DNA of 64,000 nucleotides from Paenibacillus eucommiae (GTDB taxonomy: Bacteria; Bacillota; Bacilli; Paenibacillales; NBRC-103111). A program made the position numbers and the translations under genes. The DNA lies in the NCBI RefSeq assembly GCF_017874215.1, contig NZ_JAGGLB010000010.1, positions 186,001 through 250,000 on the forward strand. Reading direction: 5' to 3'. Shown here piece after piece: positions 9,361-18,250 of the stretch. The notes under the pieces were generated by a model. The model was not told the origin of the DNA. It saw only the letters and a program-made list of their open reading frames with translations, and did not search any database. Numbering within the stretch: position 1 is the first letter of the stretch; each line of letters starts with the position of its first letter.

Positions 9361-10338
9361 CTAGACATCTCCCTTCGTTCCGAACAGACGGTATGCGAAT
9401 CTCATCACGAAAAACGAGATAACAAGCAGCACCACGGAGACAGCAGAAGCGTACCCGATTTGGAAGCGGATGAAGGCGTAATCGTCGATATGATTACTGA
9501 TCAGGTGACCGATGTACTGCGGCGTAATCGCCATCCCGGTCAGCTGTACGGATATACTCCCCGCCTTCAAAGTCGATACAATCGTCATGACGGCGCTGAA
9601 CAGCATCTGCGGCTTCATCGACGGTATCGTAATATAGAAAACCTCCTGCAACCTGTTCTTGATGCCGTCGATTCGGCCTGCTTCATAAAGCTCGGTGTTG
9701 ACGGTCTGCAAGCCGGCAAGCATCGCCAGGAAGCCAACGCTAAAGCTGATCCACAAGGAAACGAGTATCATGATGTCGAGCAAATAGCGCGAATCCTGCA
9801 GCCAGACGCGGGGCAAATCGATCCACCCCATGTCGATCAGGAAGTTATTGAGATAACCGACCCGGTCTCCGCTGAATGTGGCGATCCATACGACGGAAAG
9901 CGCGACGCCGCCTGCCATCGACGGAGCATAAAACGCTAGTGTATAGTAGTCGCGCATTTTTTTCGGCAGCTGATGAATGAGCCACGCAAACAGAAACGAT
10001 AACAGGTAGCCCCCCGGACCAACAATCAACGCAAATTTGAACGTATGGGGCAGCGCGTGCTTCAGAAATACGATATCCTGTGTCAGCAGGACGATGTAAT
10101 TTTTAAAGCCGATAAAGGTAGGAAGCGTGAACCCGTCGAACGAGGTAAAGCTTAATAAGCCTGCCATACATACGGGTATGATAATAAACAGCGTGAACAC
10201 TAGCAGGAATGGGGCCAAAAATAAGTAGCAGATCCGATCCCGCCAGCATTCGCTCACAAATTGCCGCAGCCTTTTGGCAAACAAGGGGGCTTGCGCGGCA
10301 GTACCCTTGTTCAAGGAGACTTGCCTGCCTGGTGTCAT
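9361..10338 (-). CDS. Carbohydrate ABC transporter permease, MalF type (second set)
   Basis: The 325-residue permease has an N-terminal cytoplasmic tail, six membrane segments and an EAA loop (YEAGRIDGIKNRLQEVFYIT) near residue 235. The loop deviates from the usual EAAxxDGA: an Ile-Lys follows Gly. The ATG at 10338 overlaps the TGA of the binding-protein gene (ATGA), so translation is probably coupled. It works with the MalG-type permease at 8458-9357 and presumably uses the shared ATPase at 13322-14458. Confidence 0.9.
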   Translation of the reverse strand: MTPGRQVSLNKGTAAQAPLFAKRLRQFVSECWRDRICYLFLAPFLLVFTLFIIIPVCMAGLLSFTSFDGFTLPTFIGFKNYIVLLTQDIVFLKHALPHTFKFALIVGPGGYLLSFLFAWLIHQLPKKMRDYYTLAFYAPSMAGGVALSVVWIATFSGDRVGYLNNFLIDMGWIDLPRVWLQDSRYLLDIMILVSLWISFSVGFLAMLAGLQTVNTELYEAGRIDGIKNRLQEVFYITIPSMKPQMLFSAVMTIVSTLKAGSISVQLTGMAITPQYIGHLISNHIDDYAFIRFQIGYASAVSVVLLVISFFVMRFAYRLFGTKGDV

Positions 10339-13325
10339 TGTCCCTTCACCTCCCTGTCAAATGGATGCTCGATAGCGGGAACCTGCAGGTTTGCATCCCC
10401 TGAGATGCCAAAATCCTCCTGCCTCCGCATCATCTCACGCTGCAAGGAAACTTCCGCCGACTCCAGCGCCTCCTTGGGCGGCTTGCCTTTCAACACTACG
10501 GAGTTCCAGGCAAAGTCCATTTCCCTCGTCAAAAAGTAGTATCCCGGCACATAAGGCACATTTTTCACCCATCGTCCCTGCTCCATGATCGTCTGCAAAT
10601 CCTTTACCGGCCACGAGAGTGATGCCATGGCTTGCAAATTGGCCGTATTCCAGCGATATTCCAAGCCGTACAAAGACTCGATGTCGTTCCCGTATTGAAC
10701 TTGGGTCTGCTTCGAGGTCCACCATTGGAGAAATTCCCATGCTTGCTTCTGTTTGCCGCTCTTCTCCATGATGATCGCACCGGAAACCGACTGATCGGTC
10801 CAACGCACAATTTCTCCATTCTTCTGTTTGATTCCGGGAACAAGTGCTATTTGCCAATGACCCGTAATTTCGGGAGCTGCTACCATCAGCTGCACATACA
10901 GGTTGAAATCAGCTATGCCAACCGGCATATCGCCGTCACGAAAGTGATTCAGGAAAGCTGGCGCCTCCAAAGGCAAATAATATTTTGAATATAAATTTGT
11001 CCATTGCTCAAAGCCTTCCAGCGCTTTTTCGCTGCCAAGATTGTTTTTGAGCCCCTCAGGCGCATACAGCTCAGCCCCGTTCTGAAACATGTACGGCAGG
11101 AAGTTTTTAGTCGGTACGTACATAGTCATCCCATTTTCTTGCAAGGTGGGCAGCAGTTCATACACGTCATCCCACGTATCGGGCACCTTCAGCTTCAACC
11201 GGTCAAATATATCCGTCCGGTAAAACAACACCTGGAAGTTCTGAACCTCGGGAAGCGCATAAGTACCGCCATCGTAGGCGAAAGAACGCATCGCCCCAGG
11301 GTTGAACCGCTCGTAGACCTCTTCGAAGCCGGGAAATTTCGTCAAATCAGCAACCGCGCCGCGCATCGCATAATCAACTGGCGTTTCCATCGATACACCC
11401 AGCGCCACGTCTGGCTGTTCACCGGAAGCATTGCTCAGAATAAGCTGGTTCGGATTGGGCATCAGATTGATATTGACTTCAATTCCGGTGTTTGGCGTAA
11501 AATCGCGATCGACCATTTCCCGCAGCAAGTCGGCATAATCCCGTCCTCGCTGTACCCATACCGTAATCGCTTCCTGCTTGTTCAGCTTTCTCGTATCGTA
11601 GGACATATAGAACGTACGAGCAAAATTGCCAAGCGCATAAGGAATGCGGTTAAGCTCATTCGGTTCTTTGAGGCCTGTTTGGGCATCCGGCGTACGCACG
11701 ACGATATAATCGAGCAGCACGGACTGGTTGCTGAGCGTCGGCAGCCATGTGACGATATTGCTCTGGATCTTCGCAAAATCCGTCATCCGGTTCGGGATAT
11801 CGTTCACGTAGGCGGCCATCGTCTGCAAGTTTTCAATGGCTACATCAAGGACGGTCGTTAGATCGGATTTATTCTGGTTCAATCCATCCACAAATGCGGC
11901 TATTTGTTGAAACTGCCCGATAATCGACCGCAGCTTGTCTTCGATGCCAGGATCGGATTTCTGCAAATTCCAGGTACGCAGCGTATCCAGATTTTGCGTC
12001 GTAGCACCAGCGCCTTGGCCGTAATTACCAGTGATAAGGCGGATTGATCTATCCAGGGCATCCATCTGCTGGAGGGCATGCTGCAAAGCGATCACGGCCG
12101 GCTTTGTCAAAGAAGCGTCCGCTATGAGACGCACGGTATGTTTGCCTTTCGTTAAATAAAATTGAAACGGAATGCCGTTCTCATCCTGAAGCGTACGAAT
12201 CTGGAAGTTGTCGTTAGCAGGAATCGCATAATGGAGCATTTCCCGAAAAGGCACTTGACCGTCGAGCATCAGCGTTCGATAAGCTTGCAGCCCCCTCCGG
12301 AAACCCTGATAAAACTTCAGATCGAGGTTGTACCAGCCGTCATCAGGCACCTCAATCGTCCACTCTACCCAATCCCCAGGAGTACGCCACCGTTCTCCAC
12401 CCAGTACGTTGTAGACGATCCTGCCCTTCGGATCAGGGGAAATATACGGCTCGGAAAAATAATTCGTTTGCACCGCTATATTCGATTTTTGCAAGTACCG
12501 TTCCGCTTCGATCACTTCGTACCACGTTTGCGCTGCGGTGTCGGGATGGGCTTGCTTATACTCGTTGTAAGCCGGTATCGTCTCCGGAGCCGCCCAGCGC
12601 AGGCTTGTCAGCGCAACCGGCTCTTTGCCGCCAATGAGCCGGATCGTATGAATGCCCTTCGTAAGCTGAAACTCAAGCGGTGTGGATGATACGTCGTAGC
12701 TGGTGACAAATGTGCTTTTCATGCCCTCGATTTCCATCTGTACAGGGCGGACCTCCTGGCCGATCGCATTTTTATCGTAAGGAAATTTAGCGTCTTTCCA
12801 GTATCGCTCCAGCGTGATTTGCTCTGCTTCCTTGAAGGGAAGGCTGCCGTCAATCATCAGCCCGCGAACGATGTTCGAGTAGCTCCCCTTTACTGGTAAA
12901 TAAGCAATTTCCAGCCGGTAAGCACCCGTTTCCGGAACGTCAACCTCCCATTCCACCCACCCGCTCTCGCTCAGCCAATACAACGCCTTCTCACCGGATG
13001 GTTCCGTCCGCACTTCAAGGGAGGCATCCGGCGAAGCGTCAGAATAGTTAACTGCGTTAATATTAAAAGCATGCATAGCATTATGGGTGGCTTCACCAGT
13101 GCTTGGACCGATGCTTGGATCAGTGCCAGGTTGGGCACCAGTACCTTTATAAAGCATGGCATATGAAGGTACTGTGCCTGCTTGCGGCTCAAACGAAAAT
13201 AGATCGGCAGCGCTTACATTTCGTGCATACGTGATCTGCTCCTCCCAGTAAAAGAGCCGGATGACTGTCACCAGCAGGACCACTACCGCCGTAAGGATGA
13301 TCATTTTGCGGTACGTTCGCTTCAT
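10335..13325 (-). CDS. Solute-binding protein of ABC importer fused to two carbohydrate-binding-like modules
   Basis: At 996 residues this is more than twice the usual length of a sugar-binding protein. Residues 1-26 form an uncleaved-looking membrane anchor (MIILTAVVVLLVTVIRLFYW), and there is no lipobox. Two related beta-sandwich modules follow, at about 110-245 and 270-420. Each has a WVEWxxxVPxxGxYxLxxxY core and an FQLTKGxHTxRLI ending, as in CBM6/CBM35-type modules. A helical linker runs from about 430 to 560. A family 1 solute-binding domain occupies about 575-965 (AITVWVQRGRDYADLL, WEFLQWWTSKQTQ). The likely job is to hold polysaccharide at the surface while delivering oligosaccharide to the permeases. 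The ATG overlaps the stop of the upstream ATPase gene. Confidence 0.85.
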   Translation of the reverse strand: MKRTYRKMIILTAVVVLLVTVIRLFYWEEQITYARNVSAADLFSFEPQAGTVPSYAMLYKGTGAQPGTDPSIGPSTGEATHNAMHAFNINAVNYSDASPDASLEVRTEPSGEKALYWLSESGWVEWEVDVPETGAYRLEIAYLPVKGSYSNIVRGLMIDGSLPFKEAEQITLERYWKDAKFPYDKNAIGQEVRPVQMEIEGMKSTFVTSYDVSSTPLEFQLTKGIHTIRLIGGKEPVALTSLRWAAPETIPAYNEYKQAHPDTAAQTWYEVIEAERYLQKSNIAVQTNYFSEPYISPDPKGRIVYNVLGGERWRTPGDWVEWTIEVPDDGWYNLDLKFYQGFRRGLQAYRTLMLDGQVPFREMLHYAIPANDNFQIRTLQDENGIPFQFYLTKGKHTVRLIADASLTKPAVIALQHALQQMDALDRSIRLITGNYGQGAGATTQNLDTLRTWNLQKSDPGIEDKLRSIIGQFQQIAAFVDGLNQNKSDLTTVLDVAIENLQTMAAYVNDIPNRMTDFAKIQSNIVTWLPTLSNQSVLLDYIVVRTPDAQTGLKEPNELNRIPYALGNFARTFYMSYDTRKLNKQEAITVWVQRGRDYADLLREMVDRDFTPNTGIEVNINLMPNPNQLILSNASGEQPDVALGVSMETPVDYAMRGAVADLTKFPGFEEVYERFNPGAMRSFAYDGGTYALPEVQNFQVLFYRTDIFDRLKLKVPDTWDDVYELLPTLQENGMTMYVPTKNFLPYMFQNGAELYAPEGLKNNLGSEKALEGFEQWTNLYSKYYLPLEAPAFLNHFRDGDMPVGIADFNLYVQLMVAAPEITGHWQIALVPGIKQKNGEIVRWTDQSVSGAIIMEKSGKQKQAWEFLQWWTSKQTQVQYGNDIESLYGLEYRWNTANLQAMASLSWPVKDLQTIMEQGRWVKNVPYVPGYYFLTREMDFAWNSVVLKGKPPKEALESAEVSLQREMMRRQEDFGISGDANLQVPAIEHPFDREVKGQ

Positions 13326-14458
13326 TTCTGCCCAGCTCCCCGATACCCAATGGATTCCGATGTTTTTTTATCAAAATAATGGGCTTTATGCATATTGAAT
13401 GTAAGGTGGACATGATCGCCTTTTCGTACCGGGACATGCGTTCCGGCTCTTGAAATGATGCCGTAATCCCCGATATTCAGGTAAACATAAGAATCCGCTC
13501 CCATTAACTCAATCATGTCGACAATGGCGGGTACCGTCCATTCCTCTTTTTCCGCCATCGCCTCTGGTTCGACCAGCGTCACCTGCTCCGGTCTTATACC
13601 AAGCACAACTTGCCGCAAATGGGTGGAGCTGTTATTTAAAATATCTGTATACGCTTTGGGTACCAGCAGCTTCAACCTGCTATTTTCGAAATAATAATCC
13701 CCATCCCTCTTGATAATGCCGCCTTCGATGAAATTCATTTGCGGCGATCCGATAAAGCCTGCCACAAATAAATTTACAGGGCATTCATACAGCTCATGTG
13801 GAGGTGACACCTGCTGGATGATCCCGTCCTTCATGACGACAATCCGGGTACCCATGGTCATGGCTTCCACCTGATCGTGCGTCACATAAACGGTCGTCGT
13901 TTGCAGCGCAGCATGCAGCTTAATCAGCTCTGCCCGAGTCTGCGCACGCAGCTTCGCATCGAGGTTGGATAAGGGTTCATCCATCAGAAACACTTTCGGC
14001 TCCCTGACAATGGCTCTGCCCAGTGCAACCCGCTGTTTTTGTCCTCCGGACAGCTGATTTGGCTTTTTGTCGAGCAAATGCGATATTTCCAATATGCGCG
14101 CCGCGCGGGATACCTTCAGCTCGATTTCATGCTTGGCCGTCTTGCGCAGCTTTAAACCGAGCGCCATATTTTCATATACGGATAAATTAGGGTATAGGGC
14201 GTAGTTCTGGAACACCATGGCGATATCGCGGTTTTTGGGAGAGACGTAATTCATGTATTTGTCATCTATGTACAGTTCGCCCTGCGTGATATCCTCCAAG
14301 CCGGCAAGCATGCGCAGCGTCGTCGATTTGCCGCATCCGGACGGACCGACCAGCACCAGAAACTCTCCATCATCCACCGATAGATCGAAATCATTAACTG
14401 AGGGTTGGGCTTCTCCCTTGTAGTTTTTATAGACATGTTTAAATTGAATGCTTCCCAT
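13322..14458 (-). CDS. Sugar ABC transporter ATP-binding protein, MsmX/UgpC/MalK family
   Basis: The nucleotide-binding domain has Walker A (GPSGCGKSTTLRMLAG), signature (LSGGQKQRVALGRAI), Walker B (VFLMDEPLSNLD) and H-loop (VYVTHDQVEAMT). A C-terminal TOBE-type regulatory domain follows from about residue 240. The true start is the ATG at 14458, preceded by AAGGGGGTGGCAGC. The open frame upstream to 14557 is not coding-like. It is the only ATPase in an operon with two permease pairs, so it probably energises both importers, as MsmX does in Bacillus. Confidence 0.92.
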   Translation of the reverse strand: MGSIQFKHVYKNYKGEAQPSVNDFDLSVDDGEFLVLVGPSGCGKSTTLRMLAGLEDITQGELYIDDKYMNYVSPKNRDIAMVFQNYALYPNLSVYENMALGLKLRKTAKHEIELKVSRAARILEISHLLDKKPNQLSGGQKQRVALGRAIVREPKVFLMDEPLSNLDAKLRAQTRAELIKLHAALQTTTVYVTHDQVEAMTMGTRIVVMKDGIIQQVSPPHELYECPVNLFVAGFIGSPQMNFIEGGIIKRDGDYYFENSRLKLLVPKAYTDILNNSSTHLRQVVLGIRPEQVTLVEPEAMAEKEEWTVPAIVDMIELMGADSYVYLNIGDYGIISRAGTHVPVRKGDHVHLTFNMHKAHYFDKKTSESIGYRGAGQK

Positions 14459-14472
14459 GCTGCCACCCCCTT

Positions 14473-14514
14473 GCCCGATCGAAACAGATAAAGCGATATT
14501 TATTTCTATCGGGC
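14473..14514. promoter_or_regulatory. Inverted repeat in the leader just upstream of the ATPase gene
   Basis: GCCCGAT at one end and ATCGGGC at the other flank a 28-nt centre in which GAAA and TTTC also face each other. The repeat lies between the beta-helix gene and the ATPase ribosome-binding site. As RNA it would form a hairpin without a U-tract, so it looks more like a processing or stability stem, or an operator, than a terminator. Confidence 0.35.
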
Positions 14515-14578
14515 AGCTATTGGTACTGCTTCTGACTGCTTTGGAAGAGTAGATCACTTTCGAAAAGAATGCTCACAC

Positions 14579-16471
14579 TTAGGTGATCGCATTGTAGATT
14601 GGTATAAATCCAATGGAGCTGCCATCCTTGTCAAAGACTTGCAGCTTTCTCGAAACGGCTCCGAGCGTACTGGCAGTCTGCGTTCCATTCGTACTGATGC
14701 TTGCATTCGTCGTGGAGAAAATATTCGGCGTCGTTCCTGCGTCATAGCCGATTTTTTTAATGATTACGTTCTCAATGCTGTTCATGATGAAGTTGATGTT
14801 CGTTTCCGTTCCGAAGCAATAAATGCCATAATTAGTTTGACCCGTTTTCCCGATAATCACATTTCCAACTAAATGACAATCCGAGAGGTCACCGTTGAGA
14901 GCAACCCCGAACGTACCGCCGTATATATAACAGCCTTCAATGATAACCCGCTCGCAAACGCCCAGTGATTGTATCCCCGCATTGGTCGTATTGTAAACGT
15001 GGCAATTCGCTATCAATATATCGGTTGCAGTAAACAAGATCCCTTGCGTTCCGGCCCCATTGATCCGTATGTTTTCCAGAGTCAACCCGATAATCTTCCC
15101 GCCCATTTGTCTGGCATATATCGACGGGCCTGAGCCCGCTATCCGTTCCATCGTCACATTGGACACCCTGGTATTCAGCAAAGCCCCGGGTCTGGCGATT
15201 GGGGTGCCGATCTGAATGCCACCCGTATTTGATGCGCTCCAGTCATTAATCGTAAGGCCATCGATGAAGTTTCCTGTAACGTCTGTCGTCAAAGCATTCG
15301 TAATGGCGGCCCCAGCACCACATTTTTTAGCCGTGCAGCCGATAATGCCCGATAGATTGGAGCTTTCAATAACAAATCCCGTATCCGTACAATTCAGGGC
15401 GATGCAGTTCATAATCAAATTTTGCGTACCGCTTGTAAACACACCGTCAGCAGCTTTACCTGCGACACCACAATCTTTCAGTGTGCAGCCGGTTATTTTG
15501 CAGCGCACCGAGCCTCCGCCGATCCCAATGCCGACTCCTGGTATGCCGCCCCCTCCAATCGTATTTTGCACAATGCAATTGTCGACGATCGAATCGGTGC
15601 AGCTCACCATATATATCGCTACCGTTCGAACCGTCAAGCTGAGCCGATTCGCCTGATTGGCATCCACGACCATATCCGCAACCTCGATCCCGCTCAACTC
15701 GCTTGCCCAAATCATCGCTTCGTAGTTGGATGTGTTCGCCGATTTGATCACTGTTGAGCTCCCGCTTCCCATGATCTTAACGTTATTATAGGGAATGCTG
15801 AGAGTCGAGCTGACAATATAGGTCGATGATGGCAGGAACACAACACCGCCGCTTGTTTGGCTATTGATTGCGGCCTGTATAGCTGCGGTATCGTCTGTGC
15901 TCCCGTCTCCTTTTGCCCCGAACCATTTGACATTGACAGGACCTTCATAAATCCGCTTGAACCTTTTACCGGAAGTACTGACCAGCACCAGGCCCGTATT
16001 ATCCAGCGAAACAGAGTCAGCTGCATCGTAGTAGAAAGGCCCTTCCTGCATGATATCGGTTACATAATAAACACTGCCCGAAACGGGAGTCGCCATAGCT
16101 CTTAGCTCTGCAATAGTCGCCAGAATCACACAGCTTTCGTCAACGCAGCTTTTGACTTTCAGTTTCAATCCTTGCCCGAGGATGTCCGCCTCACTGGATT
16201 CAGACGGTCCGTATACTGTTTCCGTAACACTGCCTCCCGATTTAGCGAATCCAATCCCGCTGTTTAGCAAAGTTCCGGCCGCCATACCCAGTCCTGCGAT
16301 ACCGATGGAAGATAGCAGTTTTCTTCTGCTGATTATGCCAGCCGTCCCACCTGATTGCCGATCTCCTTGGTCCATTTGGTCCATTTGGTCCATTTGGTCC
16401 ATTTGGTCCATTTGAACCTCTAGACCCTCTTTACCCTCTTGCCCTTCAAACGAATGAAACTGATTCTTCAT
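14579..16471 (-). CDS. Tat-exported parallel beta-helix protein, pectate-lyase-3 type
   Basis: The 630-residue protein carries a twin-arginine motif (SRRKLL at about residues 49-54) and hydrophobic stretch, so it should be exported folded. After about residue 165 it shows the pectate-lyase-3/end-rhamnosidase signature VKWFGAKGDGSTDDTAAIQA, then many short beta-helix turns (IVDNCIVQNTIGGGG, MNCIALNCTDTGFVIESS). Such proteins cleave or bind pectin, rhamnogalacturonan or exopolysaccharide. The ATG follows GAGGAGGGAAATGCA. Before the Tat motif there are five consecutive Met-Asp-Gln units, which is odd. The gene heads the ABC operon (120-bp gap), which suggests that the imported sugar is a product of its substrate. 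A catalytic site was not identified. Confidence 0.8.
   Translation of the reverse strand: MKNQFHSFEGQEGKEGLEVQMDQMDQMDQMDQMDQGDRQSGGTAGIISRRKLLSSIGIAGLGMAAGTLLNSGIGFAKSGGSVTETVYGPSESSEADILGQGLKLKVKSCVDESCVILATIAELRAMATPVSGSVYYVTDIMQEGPFYYDAADSVSLDNTGLVLVSTSGKRFKRIYEGPVNVKWFGAKGDGSTDDTAAIQAAINSQTSGGVVFLPSSTYIVSSTLSIPYNNVKIMGSGSSTVIKSANTSNYEAMIWASELSGIEVADMVVDANQANRLSLTVRTVAIYMVSCTDSIVDNCIVQNTIGGGGIPGVGIGIGGGSVRCKITGCTLKDCGVAGKAADGVFTSGTQNLIMNCIALNCTDTGFVIESSNLSGIIGCTAKKCGAGAAITNALTTDVTGNFIDGLTINDWSASNTGGIQIGTPIARPGALLNTRVSNVTMERIAGSGPSIYARQMGGKIIGLTLENIRINGAGTQGILFTATDILIANCHVYNTTNAGIQSLGVCERVIIEGCYIYGGTFGVALNGDLSDCHLVGNVIIGKTGQTNYGIYCFGTETNINFIMNSIENVIIKKIGYDAGTTPNIFSTTNASISTNGTQTASTLGAVSRKLQVFDKDGSSIGFIPIYNAIT
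16371..16415. repeat. Five tandem 9-bp units inside the beta-helix gene
   Basis: The unit tccatttgg (plus strand) is repeated from 16371, with the last copy incomplete. It encodes five MDQ triplets. Nearly identical nucleotide copies imply recent slippage expansion, so copy number may vary between strains. Confidence 0.9.
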
Positions 16472-16700
16472 TGCATTTCCCTCCTCATTTTTTTTATAAA
16501 TGATTGACTAAGAAGCGCTAACAGAACAGTTGACGTTCACAGGATTCTTATCCTCCCCCTCCCTTCTCTCCCTTTTTTTGGTCTCTAATATCATGATAGA
16601 ACCAACCCACGAATCGATCTTTATCATTTTTTCCGTTTTTTTTGCACATTCGTGTTAATCGCACCGCCTCTAAATAAGCGAATTTTTTTCCGAAAATCAG

Positions 16701-16731
16701 TTGACATTAACGTTACGTAAAGGTGTAAACT
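16701..16731 (+). promoter_or_regulatory. MerR-type promoter with 19-bp spacer
   Basis: TTGACA (16701-16706) and TAAACT (16726-16731) are separated by exactly 19 bp. The spacer holds the dyad ttaacgttacgtaa. Long spacers with a central dyad are the hallmark of promoters untwisted by MerR-family activators. It lies 22 bp before the MerR gene, so autoregulation is likely. Confidence 0.8.
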
Positions 16732-16753
16732 TAATTTGTCAGGAGGTGACACC

Positions 16754-17521
16754 ATGGAATACACCGTGCAAAAGCTGGGATCCTTGGCAGGTGTTAGTAC
16801 AAGAGCCTTAAGATATTACGATGAATTAGGAATTCTTAGGCCGGCAAGAATCAATTCATCGGGATATCGCATTTACGGTCAATCCGAGGTCGATAGGCTG
16901 CAGCAAATACTTTTTTACAGAGAGTTGGGCCTTAGCTTGGATCGTATAAAGGATATTGTGACTGCACCGTCTTTTGATGGTAAACATGCACTGAGGGAGC
17001 ATCGCGAGAAGCTTCTGGAAAAACGCGAGCAATTAGACCTGCTAATAGCCAATGTCGAAAAGACACTAGCTCAGGCAGAAGGGAGAATGATCATGACTAA
17101 CAAGGAAAAATTCGAAGGTTTTAAACAAAAAATGCTGGATGATAATGAAAGCAAATATGGCCAAGAAATCAGAGCCAAATACGGCGACGAGCAAGTTGAC
17201 AAATCCAACCGGAAAATTAAAAATATGACCGAGGCACAGTATGCGGAAATTGAGCAGCTTGGCGCTGACGTGCATGCCGCACTTGCAGAAGCTTTCGCAA
17301 CAGGAGATCCTGCAGGTGAGCTTGCTCAGAAAGCTGCTGATTTGCATCGGCAATGGCTAAGCTTTTATTGGGATAGCTACACCAAAGAAGCCCATGCGGG
17401 AGTTGCCCAGATGTATGTGGATGATGAGAGGTTCACCGCTTATTATGATAAGGTGCAGCCTGGATCAGCGGAGTTTTTAAGAGATGCTGTGCTTATTTAC
17501 ACGGGGATGAAGAGCCAATAG
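16754..17521 (+). CDS. MerR-family multidrug-sensing regulator with TipAS domain
   Basis: Residues 1-70 form a MerR winged helix (VQKLGSLAGVSTRALRYYDELGIL, then GYRIYGQSEV). A coiled coil follows to about 110. The C-terminal part, about 115-255, matches the TipAS antibiotic-recognition domain (WLSFYW, HAGVAQMYVDDERFTAYYD) seen in Mta and TipAL. The ATG at 16754 has AGGAGGTGACACC. A TTG at 16736 would overlap that ribosome-binding site. An in-frame ATG at 17093 (residue 114) is preceded by AGAAGGGAGA, so a short TipAS-only product may also be made, as in Streptomyces tipA. No target gene sits beside it, so it may act only on itself or on genes elsewhere. Confidence 0.9.
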   Translation: MEYTVQKLGSLAGVSTRALRYYDELGILRPARINSSGYRIYGQSEVDRLQQILFYRELGLSLDRIKDIVTAPSFDGKHALREHREKLLEKREQLDLLIANVEKTLAQAEGRMIMTNKEKFEGFKQKMLDDNESKYGQEIRAKYGDEQVDKSNRKIKNMTEAQYAEIEQLGADVHAALAEAFATGDPAGELAQKAADLHRQWLSFYWDSYTKEAHAGVAQMYVDDERFTAYYDKVQPGSAEFLRDAVLIYTGMKSQ

Positions 17522-17568
17522 AAACTTTGGTGAAACTGGGTTACCAACGAAAAACTTCTTCGCTGCCA

Positions 17569-17597
17569 TTGACTAATAGTCTGAATTTTCATACAAT
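17569..17597 (+). promoter_or_regulatory. Sigma-A-type promoter for the mini membrane protein
   Basis: TTGACT and TACAAT are separated by 17 bp. The promoter lies 46 bp upstream of the small ORF at 17644. Confidence 0.7.
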
Positions 17598-17643
17598 AGC
17601 TATATTATTTATAAATTCCGACTCAACTGGGAGATGAGCAGGC

Positions 17644-17748
17644 ATGAAGAATGTCAAAGCCGTTGCAACGGGTATGCTTTATGGTCTATTTGGATTTGCA
17701 GCACTGCCATTTCTTCTAATTCAAAGCATTATTGAAATGTTCGGTTGA
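17644..17748 (+). CDS. 34-residue single-pass membrane mini-protein
   Basis: The sequence begins MKNVKAVATGMLYGLFGF and continues as a hydrophobic segment ending IIEMFG. That is one membrane helix with a short basic N-terminus. Support comes from its own consensus promoter, a GGGAGATGAGCAGGC ribosome-binding site and an intrinsic terminator 18 bp after the stop. The family was not recognised and the function is unknown. Small membrane proteins of this kind often modulate a transporter or stress response. Confidence 0.55.
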   Translation: MKNVKAVATGMLYGLFGFAALPFLLIQSIIEMFG

Positions 17749-17765
17749 TCCCTTTTATTTTAAGG

Positions 17766-17794
17766 AAGACGGTCTTTGTGGATCGTCTTTTTTT
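17766..17794 (+). terminator. Intrinsic terminator after the mini-protein
   Basis: Stem AAGACGGTC/GATCGTCTT with a 6-nt loop is followed by a T-run. Confidence 0.8.
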
Positions 17795-17824
17795 GTTTCC
17801 TTTTCAACTATTAGAATCGCTGTT

Positions 17825-18250
17825 TTATCCCACATTCAAAGCTAATGAAACCCGGCTGACCAGGTCCCTGATCTTCTGCATTAGTTTTAACAAATCCTCC
17901 AGTACAGGCGGCCGGACAAGGATACTTTCGTAATCACTAGCCAGCAGGCATACCTTATGAATGAAAAGCTCGCTGCTTAAATCAAAGCTGCGAAGCTTGC
18001 GGGCACAGCCGATCAACTCGGTTAGGGTAACCAGAGCTGGCGGATGTATGCCATTTTCATACGTATATACCGCTTTGAGGATCGACCTTATAGCCATATT
18101 ACTGTTAGAAATGCACGGTTTAAACAAACCATACTCCCAAAAGTGCTCGCCCATTTGCAAATATTTCAGGGACATCTCACACCAATATGAAATAGATAAA
18201 GTTTTATTTGTCAAGACGTCATTTTGTTGAAGGTCATATTCTGGCATCAT
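17825..18250 (-). CDS. HEPN-like helical protein, function unknown
   Basis: This 141-residue all-helical protein has a pattern like HEPN domains: a first helix (YWCEMSLKYLQMGEHFWEYG), then SNMAIRSILKAVYTYENGIHPP, then TLTELIGCARKL. The RX4-6H ribonuclease motif is not evident, so a toxic RNase role is doubtful. The ATG pair at 18250 follows AAGGAGTG; the open frame extends to 18271 but would overlap this site. It is divergent from an XRE repressor gene across a 230-bp region holding a palindrome, so the repressor may control it. Confidence 0.55.
   Translation of the reverse strand: MMPEYDLQQNDVLTNKTLSISYWCEMSLKYLQMGEHFWEYGLFKPCISNSNMAIRSILKAVYTYENGIHPPALVTLTELIGCARKLRSFDLSSELFIHKVCLLASDYESILVRPPVLEDLLKLMQKIRDLVSRVSLALNVG

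Noticed and set aside
11004..11861. 285-residue plus-strand ORF inside the binding-protein gene
   Set aside because: It lies antisense to the solute-binding domain, which has clear family motifs; a shadow caused by codon use.
16510..16525. CcpA cre site (TGTTAGCGCTTCTT on the minus strand) upstream of the beta-helix gene
   Set aside because: The palindrome centre fits but the 3' CA end and several positions do not; too weak to list.
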